Below are positions 35,788 to 43,847 of a stretch of 55,694 bases of DNA, one piece after another; the stretch's first letter is position 1; each line of letters starts with the position of its first letter. Made by a program: the position numbers and the translations under genes. The notes under the pieces are model-generated. The model had not been told where the DNA came from. It saw only the letters and a program-made list of their open reading frames with translations, and searched no databases. Source of the stretch: Clostridium sp. CAG:632 (GTDB lineage Bacteria > Bacillota > Clostridia > Lachnospirales > Lachnospiraceae); contig HF991343.1 in assembly GCA_000431515.1 (NCBI GenBank), forward strand, positions 77,139-132,832, written 5' to 3'.

Positions 35788-36468
35788 CTATGCCTGCCGA
35801 AGCTCCCGTTTTTTCCAACTGATAAATCCATACATATCGTTCAAGAAAAAGATTGCGAAATTCACAACCACCGGAATATAAACCGGATTCTCCATGGAAG
35901 CCAGCACCCAGAGCACGATCAGCACAATATCATTTGCGGCATATCCTACTGCATAATAGGAGGAACGTAGCATCGTCAGGCTCGTCGCCAGAAAGCTTGT
36001 AATAATGGAAATCGTGCTGAATATAATATTCGGAGTATTCAGCCGGTACAGAATATAGTAAAACACTGCCGTTACTACGATCCCACTGAGCAGCAGTCCA
36101 ATCACATGCTTCCGCCCCAGTTTCTGAATTTCTACCTCATTGCCATTTTCTTTGGATGGATTTTTCAGCCATGTAATCGTCGACCATACAGACATCGGCA
36201 TGGTCATGCCAAGATATGTGATCATCTCTCCCCAGTATCGGAACCGGAAGGAAATGATCCCATAAAGAATACTGAATATGACCATCAGAATCTGTGCCCA
36301 CACATTTCCTTTTGCGGCAAAGATCAGCGATGTTACGCCAATCAATGCCGCGACCAGTGTCAGCACATCAAATTCTGCTGTCAGTGCATTGGAAATCAAT
36401 ACGATGCCAAGGGACCCGATCCAGAGGCACCACTCTCTTTTTGTTAATGTTTTAATTGGGTTATTCAT
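35788..36468 (-). CDS. pnuC: PnuC family nicotinamide riboside transporter
   Basis: A 226-residue membrane protein with about seven hydrophobic segments matching PnuC-type vitamin transporters (nicotinamide riboside or related). Family motifs seen are YLGMTMPMSVWS with WLKNP, NIIFSTISIITSFLATSL, and the C-terminal PVYIPVVVNFAIFFLNDMYGF. It enters NAD salvage by facilitated diffusion. It lies 18 bp after the zinc-ribbon gene and is probably co-transcribed with it. No NAD riboswitch was recognised in front of it. Confidence 0.85.
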   Translation of the reverse strand: MNNPIKTLTKREWCLWIGSLGIVLISNALTAEFDVLTLVAALIGVTSLIFAAKGNVWAQILMVIFSILYGIISFRFRYWGEMITYLGMTMPMSVWSTITWLKNPSKENGNEVEIQKLGRKHVIGLLLSGIVVTAVFYYILYRLNTPNIIFSTISIITSFLATSLTMLRSSYYAVGYAANDIVLIVLWVLASMENPVYIPVVVNFAIFFLNDMYGFISWKKRELRQA

Positions 36469-36486
36469 AAAACGTTTCTTAAAATC

Positions 36487-37119
36487 CTATAATTTCCCGA
36501 CTGTGTTATCCCAGATTGCATCGAATGCTTTATCTGCTGCAGAATTGCCGAATCCGCCCTTCGGTGGGATCCTGCGCTTTTCTGTTTCCGTTCCGTAGTC
36601 CATCAGGGACTCTGCCAGACTGGTCTTCAATGCTGCTTCCAGCGTTCTGCCCTGTAATGCAAACACATAGTAGTAATTCTTCTTTTTCCATTTACCCCAA
36701 AGCAGCTTGCCCGCATGCTGCCCCTCCTGCAGCATCTGCTTAATCTTCCGATACTGTCCGGCCGTGACCTCACAGTCACGCTCACACGGTGCCTGATCCG
36801 GGCTTGAAAACTGAATATAATAGTTGTACTCCGTTTCCGAATCGCCGGAACTCTCATATTCCGTCTCATATGTATCATCAAAATAAACATCTGCAATATA
36901 CAGATCTCCGTTCTTGATCATCTCTTTTACAGAATACAGATTATTTCCGAAAAGCTTCTTTTTCTGGACACCAAATACCTCCGCTGCCTCTGCCGGAACC
37001 TTCTGATACTCCAGTCCATCAAATGAGATTGACGGCTTCGCCTCACGTCCACAGACTACACACTTTCCATCGGACAATTCTTTTCCACAGAAAATACAGT
37101 AATTCTTCTTAATTGCCAT
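36487..37119 (-). CDS. Zinc-ribbon hypothetical protein
   Basis: A 210-residue protein starting with a zinc ribbon (two CxxC pairs in CIFCGKELSDGKCVVCG), followed by an alpha/beta region rich in Tyr/Asp/Glu (DVYFDDTYETEYE) and a C-terminal basic helix. I do not recognise a family beyond the N-terminal ribbon. It is the first gene of a two-gene transcript with pnuC. The TG-TATAAT extended -10 box near 37164 could serve it. Confidence 0.6.
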   Translation of the reverse strand: MAIKKNYCIFCGKELSDGKCVVCGREAKPSISFDGLEYQKVPAEAAEVFGVQKKKLFGNNLYSVKEMIKNGDLYIADVYFDDTYETEYESSGDSETEYNYYIQFSSPDQAPCERDCEVTAGQYRKIKQMLQEGQHAGKLLWGKWKKKNYYYVFALQGRTLEAALKTSLAESLMDYGTETEKRRIPPKGGFGNSAADKAFDAIWDNTVGKL

Positions 37120-37160
37120 ATCTATTCCCCCTGTTCCGTTGTCGTGTTATTTCTTTCGGA

Positions 37161-37172
37161 CTCATTATAGCA
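37161..37172 (-). promoter_or_regulatory. Extended -10 promoter before the zinc-ribbon gene
   Basis: On the minus strand TGCTATAAT (extended -10, TATAAT at 37164-37169). No good -35 was found at 16-18 bp upstream. Confidence 0.45.
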
Positions 37173-37221
37173 TGCTTATTTTCTAAACGCTATCTAAAAC
37201 TATACATTTTACATCCGCTTC

Positions 37222-37250
37222 TTGACTTTCTTTTTTATCTATAGTATTAT
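37222..37250 (+). promoter_or_regulatory. Sigma-A promoter of the second GntR operon
   Basis: TTGACT (37222-37227), 17 bp, TATTAT (37245-37250). It lies directly next to the operator. Confidence 0.75.
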
Positions 37251-37251
37251 C

Positions 37252-37272
37252 TGTATTAATACTTGTAATACA
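37252..37272. promoter_or_regulatory. Putative operator of the second GntR
   Basis: Perfect inverted repeat TGTATTA-7 bp-TAATACA, starting two bases after the -10 box and so overlapping the expected transcription start. The TGTAT half-site resembles the one before the first GntR operon (24187-24205). Confidence 0.6.
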
Positions 37273-37337
37273 AAATGATAGTTATTAACCAAGTAGCCTT
37301 GATTGGCTGCATCATTATTATATCGGGAGTGACGTAT

Positions 37338-37721
37338 ATGATTCTTGAACTGGATATGGGCAGTGATATTCCCATTTATGTACAGCTTCGCAACCAGATC
37401 GTGAAAGGTATCGGCAGAGGTGAATTGAAAGCTAATGAAAAGCTTCCGACCGTCCGTCAGCTGGCTGCGGATGCAGGTGTGAACACCATGACCGTAAATA
37501 AAGCTTATCAGATTCTGAAGGCAGAGGGCTATATCCGCACAGACCGCCGCATGGGTGCCTTTGTTGCGGAGTCCATTGATATGAATGCTGAATTCCGTGA
37601 GAAACTGGAAGCAGAGCTGGAGCTACTATCCGCAGAGGCCAGTATTACCGGGATGGAGAAGGATGATTTTCTCGCATTATGCGATACGATCTACTCCCGC
37701 ATGAATCCCTGTTCCTCGTAA
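37338..37721 (+). CDS. YtrA-type GntR transcription regulator
   Basis: A 127-residue short GntR protein. The winged helix is seen as DIPIYVQLRNQIVKGI, then LPTVRQLAADAGVNTMTVNKAYQIL, and the tail is about 50 residues of helix. The start at 37338 with GGGAGTG is preferred over a frame 21 codons longer. It is followed within 54 bp by a large membrane protein gene, the typical target of such regulators, and has its own promoter and operator just upstream. Confidence 0.88.
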   Translation: MILELDMGSDIPIYVQLRNQIVKGIGRGELKANEKLPTVRQLAADAGVNTMTVNKAYQILKAEGYIRTDRRMGAFVAESIDMNAEFREKLEAELELLSAEASITGMEKDDFLALCDTIYSRMNPCSS

Positions 37722-37775
37722 CTGCTCCTGTTTCATCTAACCGCAATATCCGTGCATATGATTGGAGGTAATGCT

Positions 37776-39377
37776 ATGGAAATTATTATGTTTGTTCTAT
37801 TTTTTATTCAAAACTTATTTGTAACACTGATCATGAAATACGCATATAGCTCCTATTTTAAATATGAGAATGGTATGGTGATGGGTGTCCATATTCCAAA
37901 GGAGCATATCGAGAATGAAGAAGTGCAGCATCTGCTCTCATCGACCCGGACACGGATGAACCGCTTTCTGAGTATCAACTGTTTTCTGTCCGGAGCCATC
38001 TGCTTTCTGGTATTCTGGAATATGATCGTGTTTATTCTGATATTCTGTATCTGGATCACGGTGTATCTTGTATTTATACAATACCTCTCTTTCACTGCGC
38101 ATCGCAGACTGTATGATCTGAAGATGAAGAACGAATGGATCGTAGAATCCCAGCAACGAAAGGTTTACATTGATACCCGTGTGTCTGCCGGTATCGAGAA
38201 TTCTGCTATTCCGGCTTTCCGGCATCTACTCCCGGTTGTTGCGGAGATCGGCTGTTTTCTGCCATTTCTGTGGCACCAAAAGGCCAGTTACTTTCCGATT
38301 CTTCTGACCTTCTTTCTCTGTGCGTTTCTGGTGTCCATAATCCTGTGGATCCTGCATATCCACATCAACCATTCTGAACGTTCCGCCTACAGCACCGATA
38401 CCGCACTGAATCAGACCATCCACGTCACCATGAAGCGTTACAAGGGCACTGCCTTTCTGCTCGGTAATAGTCTGAATGCTGCTGCATGGATCTGTGTTGC
38501 CGTCTCTACCCTGGCCACGCAGACTTTTTCATTATCCGGTATCTACGCCTATAGCGCAATCCAATTCTTTTCCGCAGTCGGACTGCTGACACCTCTGCTC
38601 CTTGGTCAGAAACGAAAACAGGAACTGCTTTCCTCTGACCCGGCACCCCTGATCGTAGATGATGATGAATATTGGAAAACCGGTTTTTATTATAATCCGT
38701 CCGATCACAAAACCTTCGTTCCCGATCGTATGCAAGGCAGCAACTATACCCTGAATTACGCAAAGAAGGGCGCCTGGATCTTCAGTGGCTCTGTCGCCGT
38801 TCTGACTGTCGGATGTCTTATTTGGGCGTTTGCTGTGCTGATTCCGTTCCTGCATGTGACCATTGATATGAAGTTTGATGGGACAACCCTGCAGATAGCC
38901 TCTGCCGGTTATTCCAGCGAACTGTCGGTTTCCGATATCCGCAAGATTGAATTGCTGGACGAACTGCCTCATGATGATTTTGCCAGAATCAACGGCGGTG
39001 CAACGGATGAATATCTGATCGGTCGTTTTCGCGGGAATACGTATGGTGATTGCAGCCTGTATATCTTTCAGGATGCTACTCCGATCCTTCTGATCCAGAC
39101 AGAAGATGAGACTGTTTTCATAAACTTTAAAGATCCGGAAGAGACCCGGAACTGGTTTGAGGAGCTAAGCACCGGACTCAGCTCCTCTTCTCGTAATTAT
39201 TTCCACTCTTTAATTGCCTCTGAAAGTCTCCGGTCTATATCCTTTCTGGTGGCTTCGCACTCATTCGGATATTCCTTTGCTGCTTTAAATACAAACCGAA
39301 GTACGAATTTGAGTCCCACCGGGAGTGCGATCCGCAACATAGACTCCGGCAGCACAAAATGTGTACCATGCTCATAA
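37776..39377 (+). CDS. DUF1648/DUF5808-like membrane protein, 3' end probably frameshifted
   Basis: A multi-pass membrane protein with about eight hydrophobic segments, a DUF5808-like motif (YWKTGFYYNPSDHKTFVPDR) and a C-terminal PH-like region (residues about 360-470). The open frame runs 533 codons from 37776, where GGAGGT precedes the ATG. Its last 60 codons lie antisense to the BAAT-like gene and look unlike protein. A TAA at 39194-39196 in another frame ends exactly one base before the neighbouring gene's stop, so the true end is probably near 39196 with a small frameshift in this copy. It follows the GntR regulator. Function unknown; such proteins are often GntR-linked. Confidence 0.6.
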   Translation: MEIIMFVLFFIQNLFVTLIMKYAYSSYFKYENGMVMGVHIPKEHIENEEVQHLLSSTRTRMNRFLSINCFLSGAICFLVFWNMIVFILIFCIWITVYLVFIQYLSFTAHRRLYDLKMKNEWIVESQQRKVYIDTRVSAGIENSAIPAFRHLLPVVAEIGCFLPFLWHQKASYFPILLTFFLCAFLVSIILWILHIHINHSERSAYSTDTALNQTIHVTMKRYKGTAFLLGNSLNAAAWICVAVSTLATQTFSLSGIYAYSAIQFFSAVGLLTPLLLGQKRKQELLSSDPAPLIVDDDEYWKTGFYYNPSDHKTFVPDRMQGSNYTLNYAKKGAWIFSGSVAVLTVGCLIWAFAVLIPFLHVTIDMKFDGTTLQIASAGYSSELSVSDIRKIELLDELPHDDFARINGGATDEYLIGRFRGNTYGDCSLYIFQDATPILLIQTEDETVFINFKDPEETRNWFEELSTGLSSSSRNYFHSLIASESLRSISFLVASHSFGYSFAALNTNRSTNLSPTGSAIRNIDSGSTKCVPCS

Positions 39378-40120
39378 GCCACTGCATCATAAACGCATTC
39401 GTGCGGTCTCTCCTTCAGCCGCTGCTCCATTCGACGGACATATTTTCCGGCCTCCCATAAGCCGTCATCATCCGCACCGATCAGAATCAGTCTGCCATGA
39501 ATTCTCTCAATTGGGATCATTTCCTCTTCCGTATGCTCTCTTGCCGCCTCCGAATCCCGGAATATCACAGTCGACCGTTCAAAGTCCCCGGAGCCCTTCG
39601 TCTCCTCCTGTATCTTCTGCCAATACTGTGGATGCTGATATACAAACGGCATATATGGGAGCGGCTCTCCTCTCCAGGAGAGCGTCGAAGCTCCCGGTAC
39701 CGGCCATTCTCCGCAGCCGTCCTTCTTGCCTTTTTCAAAACCCTGCCATACGAAATCACTTGCCGTCAGGCCAAATGTCAACGTAATATCCGGAATATAG
39801 GCAGCTGCTGCAAGTGCCTGCATACCAACGGTACTCATACCCATGATTGCGAATTTATGATTTCCATGCTCCTTTAACCATTGAATGGCAGTCTCAACTC
39901 TGTCCAGCGGATAATTCACATGGCTGTAATCCTTCTTTCCCGGTGACATAGCAAGCACATTCAGACCCTGTCTGTGACACCACTTTGCACCGCATTTTGC
40001 CATATAGCTATTGGAATCGTCCCCGAAAAGTCCGATCATTACCGCATCTGTTTTTTCCGGATTCTCATAATAGGTTCCCCAGAACCCATCCCGTCCAAGT
40101 TCAAAAAACTGTTTCTTCAT
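39197..40120 (-). CDS. BAAT-like acyl-CoA thioesterase/hydrolase
   Basis: A 307-residue alpha/beta hydrolase resembling the C-terminal domain of acyl-CoA:amino acid N-acyltransferases and thioesterases (BAAT_C). The nucleophile elbow is IMGMSTVGMQ (Ser, about residue 95), an acid follows in LIGADDDGLWEA and the histidine is in AYEHGTHFVLP. The N-terminal region is shortened compared with mammalian BAAT. Substrate unknown. It has a near-consensus promoter and lies convergent with the DUF5808-like gene. Catalytic role is inferred from the triad. Confidence 0.65.
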   Translation of the reverse strand: MKKQFFELGRDGFWGTYYENPEKTDAVMIGLFGDDSNSYMAKCGAKWCHRQGLNVLAMSPGKKDYSHVNYPLDRVETAIQWLKEHGNHKFAIMGMSTVGMQALAAAAYIPDITLTFGLTASDFVWQGFEKGKKDGCGEWPVPGASTLSWRGEPLPYMPFVYQHPQYWQKIQEETKGSGDFERSTVIFRDSEAAREHTEEEMIPIERIHGRLILIGADDDGLWEAGKYVRRMEQRLKERPHECVYDAVAYEHGTHFVLPESMLRIALPVGLKFVLRFVFKAAKEYPNECEATRKDIDRRLSEAIKEWK

Positions 40121-40248
40121 TTCGCCGTCTCCTTCTTCTGCCTCTCTGCTCTGTTGTGACAGAGTTATGTTTCACTTTTTCCTTCCAGTTCCCCATATTC
40201 ATATATAAATAATTTCCATACATATAGTTAGCTTTTTCTAACCAAGAG

Positions 40249-40278
40249 ATTATAGCACCGTCTGATTTTACCTGTCAA
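40249..40278 (-). promoter_or_regulatory. Sigma-A promoter of the BAAT-like gene
   Basis: On the minus strand TTGACA (40273-40278), 18 bp, TATAAT (40249-40254), both full consensus. A GTTAG-6 bp-CTAAC inverted repeat lies just downstream (40228-40243) and could be an operator. Confidence 0.8.
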
Positions 40279-40428
40279 CCGTTTCTCCCTTCATTTCCGG
40301 TGCTCCTCCATATTTCGTCCGTTTTATACGTTTTCTCTGTATTTTCTCCTCACAATGTGATATTCTCATATTTGGTACTTTTATTTTCGGTGCCACCATG
40401 TTTTATTAATTTGCGAAGGAGATTTTCA

Positions 40429-41907
40429 ATGAAACGTATTGGATTCGACAACGATAAATACCTGTCCATGCAGTCCGCCCATATCCGAGAGCGGATTTCC
40501 CAGTTCGGAGACAAATTATATCTGGAATTCGGAGGAAAATTACTGGATGATTACCATGCCTCCCGTGTTCTTCCGGGCTTTGCACCGGACAGTAAGCTAC
40601 AGATGCTTCTTCAGCTCGCTGATCAGGCAGAAATGATCATTTCCATCAACGCTGCCGATATTGAGCGGAATAAGATCCGGCATGATCTCGGTATCACCTA
40701 TGATGAGGATGTACTCCGATTGATCGATATATATAAGAAGAAAGGGCTGTATGTCAGCAGCGTGGTCATTACCCGCTACGCCGGTCAGCCTTCCGCCGAC
40801 CTTTTCCGGAAGAAGCTGGAAGCTATCGGCATTCATGTGTACCATCACTATTCGATCGAGGGGTATCCGAATAATATTGATCTGATCGTCAGTGATGAAG
40901 GATACGGCAAGAATGATTACATCAAGACCACCCGTCCTCTGGTGATCGTAACCGCACCGGGTCCCGGCAGCGGCAAGATGGCAACCTGCCTGTCCCAGCT
41001 CTATCATGAGAACAAGAACGGAATCAAAGCCGGCTATGCCAAGTTCGAGACCTTCCCGATCTGGAATATTCCTCTGAAGCATCCGGTCAATCTGGCATAT
41101 GAAGCTGCGACCGCCGATCTGAATGACGTCAATATGATCGATCCTTTCCATTTGGAGGCTTATAACGAGACCACCGTCAATTATAACCGGGATATCGAGA
41201 TCTATCCGGTACTCGCCGCTATGTTTGAGGGCATCTACGGTCACTGTCCATATAAGTCCCCTACCGATATGGGTGTTAATATGGCAGGTAACTGCATCAT
41301 TGATGATGAGGTCTGCAAGGAGGCTTCCAGACAGGAGATCATCCGGAGATATTATCAGTCACTGAACCGATTTGTCAAAGATGAAGCGACCAAGGAAGAG
41401 GTTTATAAGCAGGAGCTGATCATGAAGCAGGCTAAGATCACGGTAAACGACCGTGCCGTTGTACCGGTTGCCAATGATCTGGCGAAAGAGAACGGTTCTG
41501 CCGCAGCCGCACTGGAGCTTCCGGACGGAACCATCATCACAGGCTCTACCTCCGATCTGCTCGGTCCGGCTTCCGCTGTTCTGTTAAATGCAATCAAGGT
41601 GCTTGGTAACATTGATAAAAAGGTACATCTGATTTCCCGCACCTTCATCGAACCGATCCAGCAGTTAAAGACCGGCTATCTGGGCAGCCGCAATCCGAGA
41701 CTTCATACCGATGAGGTTCTGATCGCGCTCTCCATGTGTGCGGTCTCCGATCCGAATGCGAAGCTTGCTCTGGAACAGCTGCCGAAGCTATCCGGCTGCC
41801 AGCTCCATGTATCGGCTATTCTTTCCGCAGTGGACATGAATACCTTCAAGAAACTGGGAATCGAATTCACCAATGAGGCTGTTTACGAAGGTGCCACTAA
41901 TAATTAA
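40429..41907 (+). CDS. DUF1846 family protein
   Basis: A 492-residue cytoplasmic protein of the DUF1846 family, found widely in Firmicutes and Actinobacteria, whose function is unknown. The start MKRIGFDNDKYLSMQSAHI is typical, and family motifs such as NRLVVVTAPGPGSGKMATCLSQL-like (here VIVTAPGPGSGKMATCL), GVNMAGNCI and AALELPDGTIITG are seen; the GPGSGK segment resembles a P-loop. The start is at 40429, with GAAGGAG 10 bp before. The 308-bp gap upstream carries the BAAT promoter but no obvious promoter for this gene, only a TCACAATGTGA dyad. Confidence 0.85.
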   Translation: MKRIGFDNDKYLSMQSAHIRERISQFGDKLYLEFGGKLLDDYHASRVLPGFAPDSKLQMLLQLADQAEMIISINAADIERNKIRHDLGITYDEDVLRLIDIYKKKGLYVSSVVITRYAGQPSADLFRKKLEAIGIHVYHHYSIEGYPNNIDLIVSDEGYGKNDYIKTTRPLVIVTAPGPGSGKMATCLSQLYHENKNGIKAGYAKFETFPIWNIPLKHPVNLAYEAATADLNDVNMIDPFHLEAYNETTVNYNRDIEIYPVLAAMFEGIYGHCPYKSPTDMGVNMAGNCIIDDEVCKEASRQEIIRRYYQSLNRFVKDEATKEEVYKQELIMKQAKITVNDRAVVPVANDLAKENGSAAAALELPDGTIITGSTSDLLGPASAVLLNAIKVLGNIDKKVHLISRTFIEPIQQLKTGYLGSRNPRLHTDEVLIALSMCAVSDPNAKLALEQLPKLSGCQLHVSAILSAVDMNTFKKLGIEFTNEAVYEGATNN

Positions 41908-41923
41908 TATGTAAATACAGAAG

Positions 41924-41987
41924 CCCCGCATCTGCCAATGTGATATGTGTCCGGGATTCCGGGTACCTATCAATGTCAGATGCGGGG
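41924..41987 (+). terminator. Nested hairpin after DUF1846 gene
   Basis: CCCCGCATCTG (41924-41934) and CAGATGCGGGG (41977-41987) are perfect complementary arms. Between them TGATA/TATCA and CCGG-4-CCGG give inner stems. The downstream sequence TTCTATCTCTT is only moderately T-rich, so it may be a terminator or a structured RNA element. Confidence 0.5.
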
Positions 41988-42000
41988 TTCTATCTCTTAC

Positions 42001-42147
42001 TTATATCCGATACCGGATCCAGACTGCATCACTGGCAAAACGCTTCACATCCATCAGCTTCAGTCCTGTAACGCCATGGGTCATGGCACAGTCAATTCTT
42101 CCATCCACGGAAGTCATCATATGACAAATAATATATGGTCTTTTCAT
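42001..42147 (-). pseudogene. RibD C-terminal-type reductase fragment
   Basis: A 48-residue frame reading KRPYIICHMMTSVDGRID and CAMTHGVTGLK is recognisable as the N-terminus of the RibD-C/dihydrofolate reductase-like family, which is normally about 200-250 residues. It ends soon after (AVWIRYRI) with a stop, so only the first strand and helix remain. The start overlaps the stop of the AKR fragment (TAATG). It is probably a decayed gene end. Confidence 0.7.
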
Positions 42148-42533
42148 TACAATCTTCCTCCATAAACCGGGAATCCGCTGCTTACCCCGTAGTTTTCGAT
42201 CTTCTTGAAGTTCTTAAGTGTCTCCATATCTTCTGCACTGATTTCAAAGTCCATATCGGCATTTGTCTTCATGTGGTCAGGATTGGCAGTCTTCGACAGT
42301 GAGATGGTACCTAGCTGTAAGGTATACCGGATGCAAAGCTGCGGAACGGATACTCCGTACTTCTCTGCCATAGCCTGAATCTCCGGCTGATTTAAGATCT
42401 CCCCATGTGCGATTGGTGAATATGCTTCGACTGCGGAATCTTCACTCCATTGCTTAATGTCAACTGCTGATGATACATGATAAAATCTCCTTTCAAACCT
42501 ATTGATTTCTTTGTTCATTGATTGTACAATCAT
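42147..42533 (-). pseudogene. C-terminal fragment of an aldo/keto reductase
   Basis: The last about 95 codons (VEAYSPIAHGEI, KYGVSVPQLCIRYTLQLG, LSKTANPDHMKTNAD) are clearly the C-terminal third of an aldo/keto reductase. The first about 30 residues match no AKR, and the whole N-terminal two thirds with the Asp/Tyr/Lys/His active site is missing. The remaining frame cannot be active. A MerR-type promoter directly in front is intact, which suggests an internal deletion removed the 5' part. Confidence 0.8.
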
Positions 42534-42562
42534 ACTAACATCTAAAGTCAGCTTTAGGTCAA
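42532..42562 (-). promoter_or_regulatory. MerR-type promoter with operator
   Basis: On the minus strand TTGACC (42557-42562), a 19-bp spacer, TAGTAT (42532-42537). The long spacer carries the dyad CTAAAG-4 bp-CTTTAG (42542-42557). Overlong spacers with such a dyad are typical of MerR-activated promoters; the divergent gene is a MerR protein. Confidence 0.75.
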
Positions 42563-42609
42563 TACCTTTTTATCACTTATTATATTGCATGAATTCAGGA
42601 GGATTTATT

Positions 42610-43047
42610 ATGTATACAATCGGACAGGTCGCAGAAATGTTTCAGATCCCGGTATCCACACTCAGATATTATGACAATGAGGGACTTTTCCCGACGATGG
42701 AACGCCAATCCGGCATCCGCAAATTCTCAGACAAGGAGCTGGAGACTCTGCACGTCATTGACTGCCTGAAAAAGACCGGCATGGAGATCCGGGACATCCG
42801 ACAGTTCATGCAATGGTGTGAAGAGGGGCCTTCCACCTATCAGAAGCGAAAAGAGCTCTTCGAGACCCGGAAACAGGTACTCGAAGAGCAGATGCACGAA
42901 CTTGAAAAAAACATGGCCATGCTTGAATTTAAATGCTGGTATTATGACAAGGCCATAGCCGATGGCAATGAAGACGAAATCCATGCGATGCTGCCGGATA
43001 AGCTCCCTGCAGACATCCAGAAACTGTATGACTTTGCACACGAATAA
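42610..43047 (+). CDS. MerR family transcription regulator
   Basis: A 145-residue regulator. N-terminal winged helix TIGQVAEMFQIPVSTLRYYDNEGLFP, a second part IRKFSDKELETLHVIDCLKKTGM, then a long dimerisation helix (about 80-125) with RKELFETRKQVLEEQMHEL and no effector cysteines. This fits the short AdhR/NmlR-type group that activates neighbouring oxidoreductases in response to reactive aldehydes. The start at 42610 has AGGAGG upstream. Its target, an aldo/keto reductase on the other strand, survives only as a fragment. Confidence 0.88.
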   Translation: MYTIGQVAEMFQIPVSTLRYYDNEGLFPTMERQSGIRKFSDKELETLHVIDCLKKTGMEIRDIRQFMQWCEEGPSTYQKRKELFETRKQVLEEQMHELEKNMAMLEFKCWYYDKAIADGNEDEIHAMLPDKLPADIQKLYDFAHE

Positions 43048-43178
43048 AATAGTTCTGTAACCTCTTTTTTCTGAACTATACAAGATATCCTAAAATTTTT
43101 CGTATATTTGCTTGAAAAAATAAAAAGCTATGTTATTATATAATTAATCGATTACTTTATGAAAAGGGATGAGGCGGC

Positions 43179-43760
43179 TTGCGAACTGTAAATGAGAAAG
43201 CACGTCAGGCAAAAAAAGTTGAAATAATGGAAAAATGCTTTGCCTGCTATGCCAAATACGGACTGAACAGTGTTGGAATAAAGACAATTGCAAAAGAATG
43301 CAACTGCAATTCCGCCACATTATATCAGTATTTTGATAACCTGGATGATTTGATCATCCAATCTACCGCTTACTGTATGGGAAAGGTTGAGGATGATTTC
43401 ATGCAGAAGGCTCCTACCGCCCCCAAGGATGTCATGCGCTTTATTGAAGAAGTGCCCTACTGGACAGCCAGGGAACACGGCAGCAAATATCGGCTGATGT
43501 ATCAGGTCTATACACATCCGAAATATATTGAACACGGGAAAAAGTTTTTCGAGGGTGTCAACGAAAGATATACCGAGTATGCAAAACAACTTGAGCCGAA
43601 AATCGACATCCCCTATACGGTAATCACACCATTAATTTTCATTTTCGTCCGGGCCTGTGTCCATTATGCTCTGTTCGAAGATGAATTTTATTTAACAAGC
43701 CAGATGGAGATTTTAAAACAGGGCGTAGCTCTGTTTGTAAATAAATACAAAAGAGATTGA
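43179..43760 (+). CDS. TetR family transcription regulator
   Basis: A 193-residue TetR protein. HTH region about residues 10-55 (KVEIMEKCFACYAKYGLNSVGIKTIAKECNC split by SATLYQYFDNLDDL), then an all-helical ligand domain with Trp and Tyr-rich segments. The start is a TTG at 43179 with GGGATGAGG upstream. TTGAAA-16-TATTAT about 50 bp before is a likely promoter, and the AT-rich dyads around 43135-43155 (ATTATATAAT, TAATCGATTA) could be the operator. It lies just before the surface-protein gene and may control it; the ligand is unknown. Confidence 0.82.
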   Translation: MRTVNEKARQAKKVEIMEKCFACYAKYGLNSVGIKTIAKECNCNSATLYQYFDNLDDLIIQSTAYCMGKVEDDFMQKAPTAPKDVMRFIEEVPYWTAREHGSKYRLMYQVYTHPKYIEHGKKFFEGVNERYTEYAKQLEPKIDIPYTVITPLIFIFVRACVHYALFEDEFYLTSQMEILKQGVALFVNKYKRD

Positions 43761-43847
43761 CAAAACCCGTCAAACACCGAGTTCATTCACGGCGTGAACA
43801 TCGGTGCGAAGATCCGCCGTAATATTATTTCAAACGGAGGAAACAAT

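Noticed and set aside
40300..40428. 43-codon N-terminal extension of the DUF1846 protein
   Set aside because: The extension has no ribosome site, while the family N-terminus at 40429 has GAAGGAG upstream.
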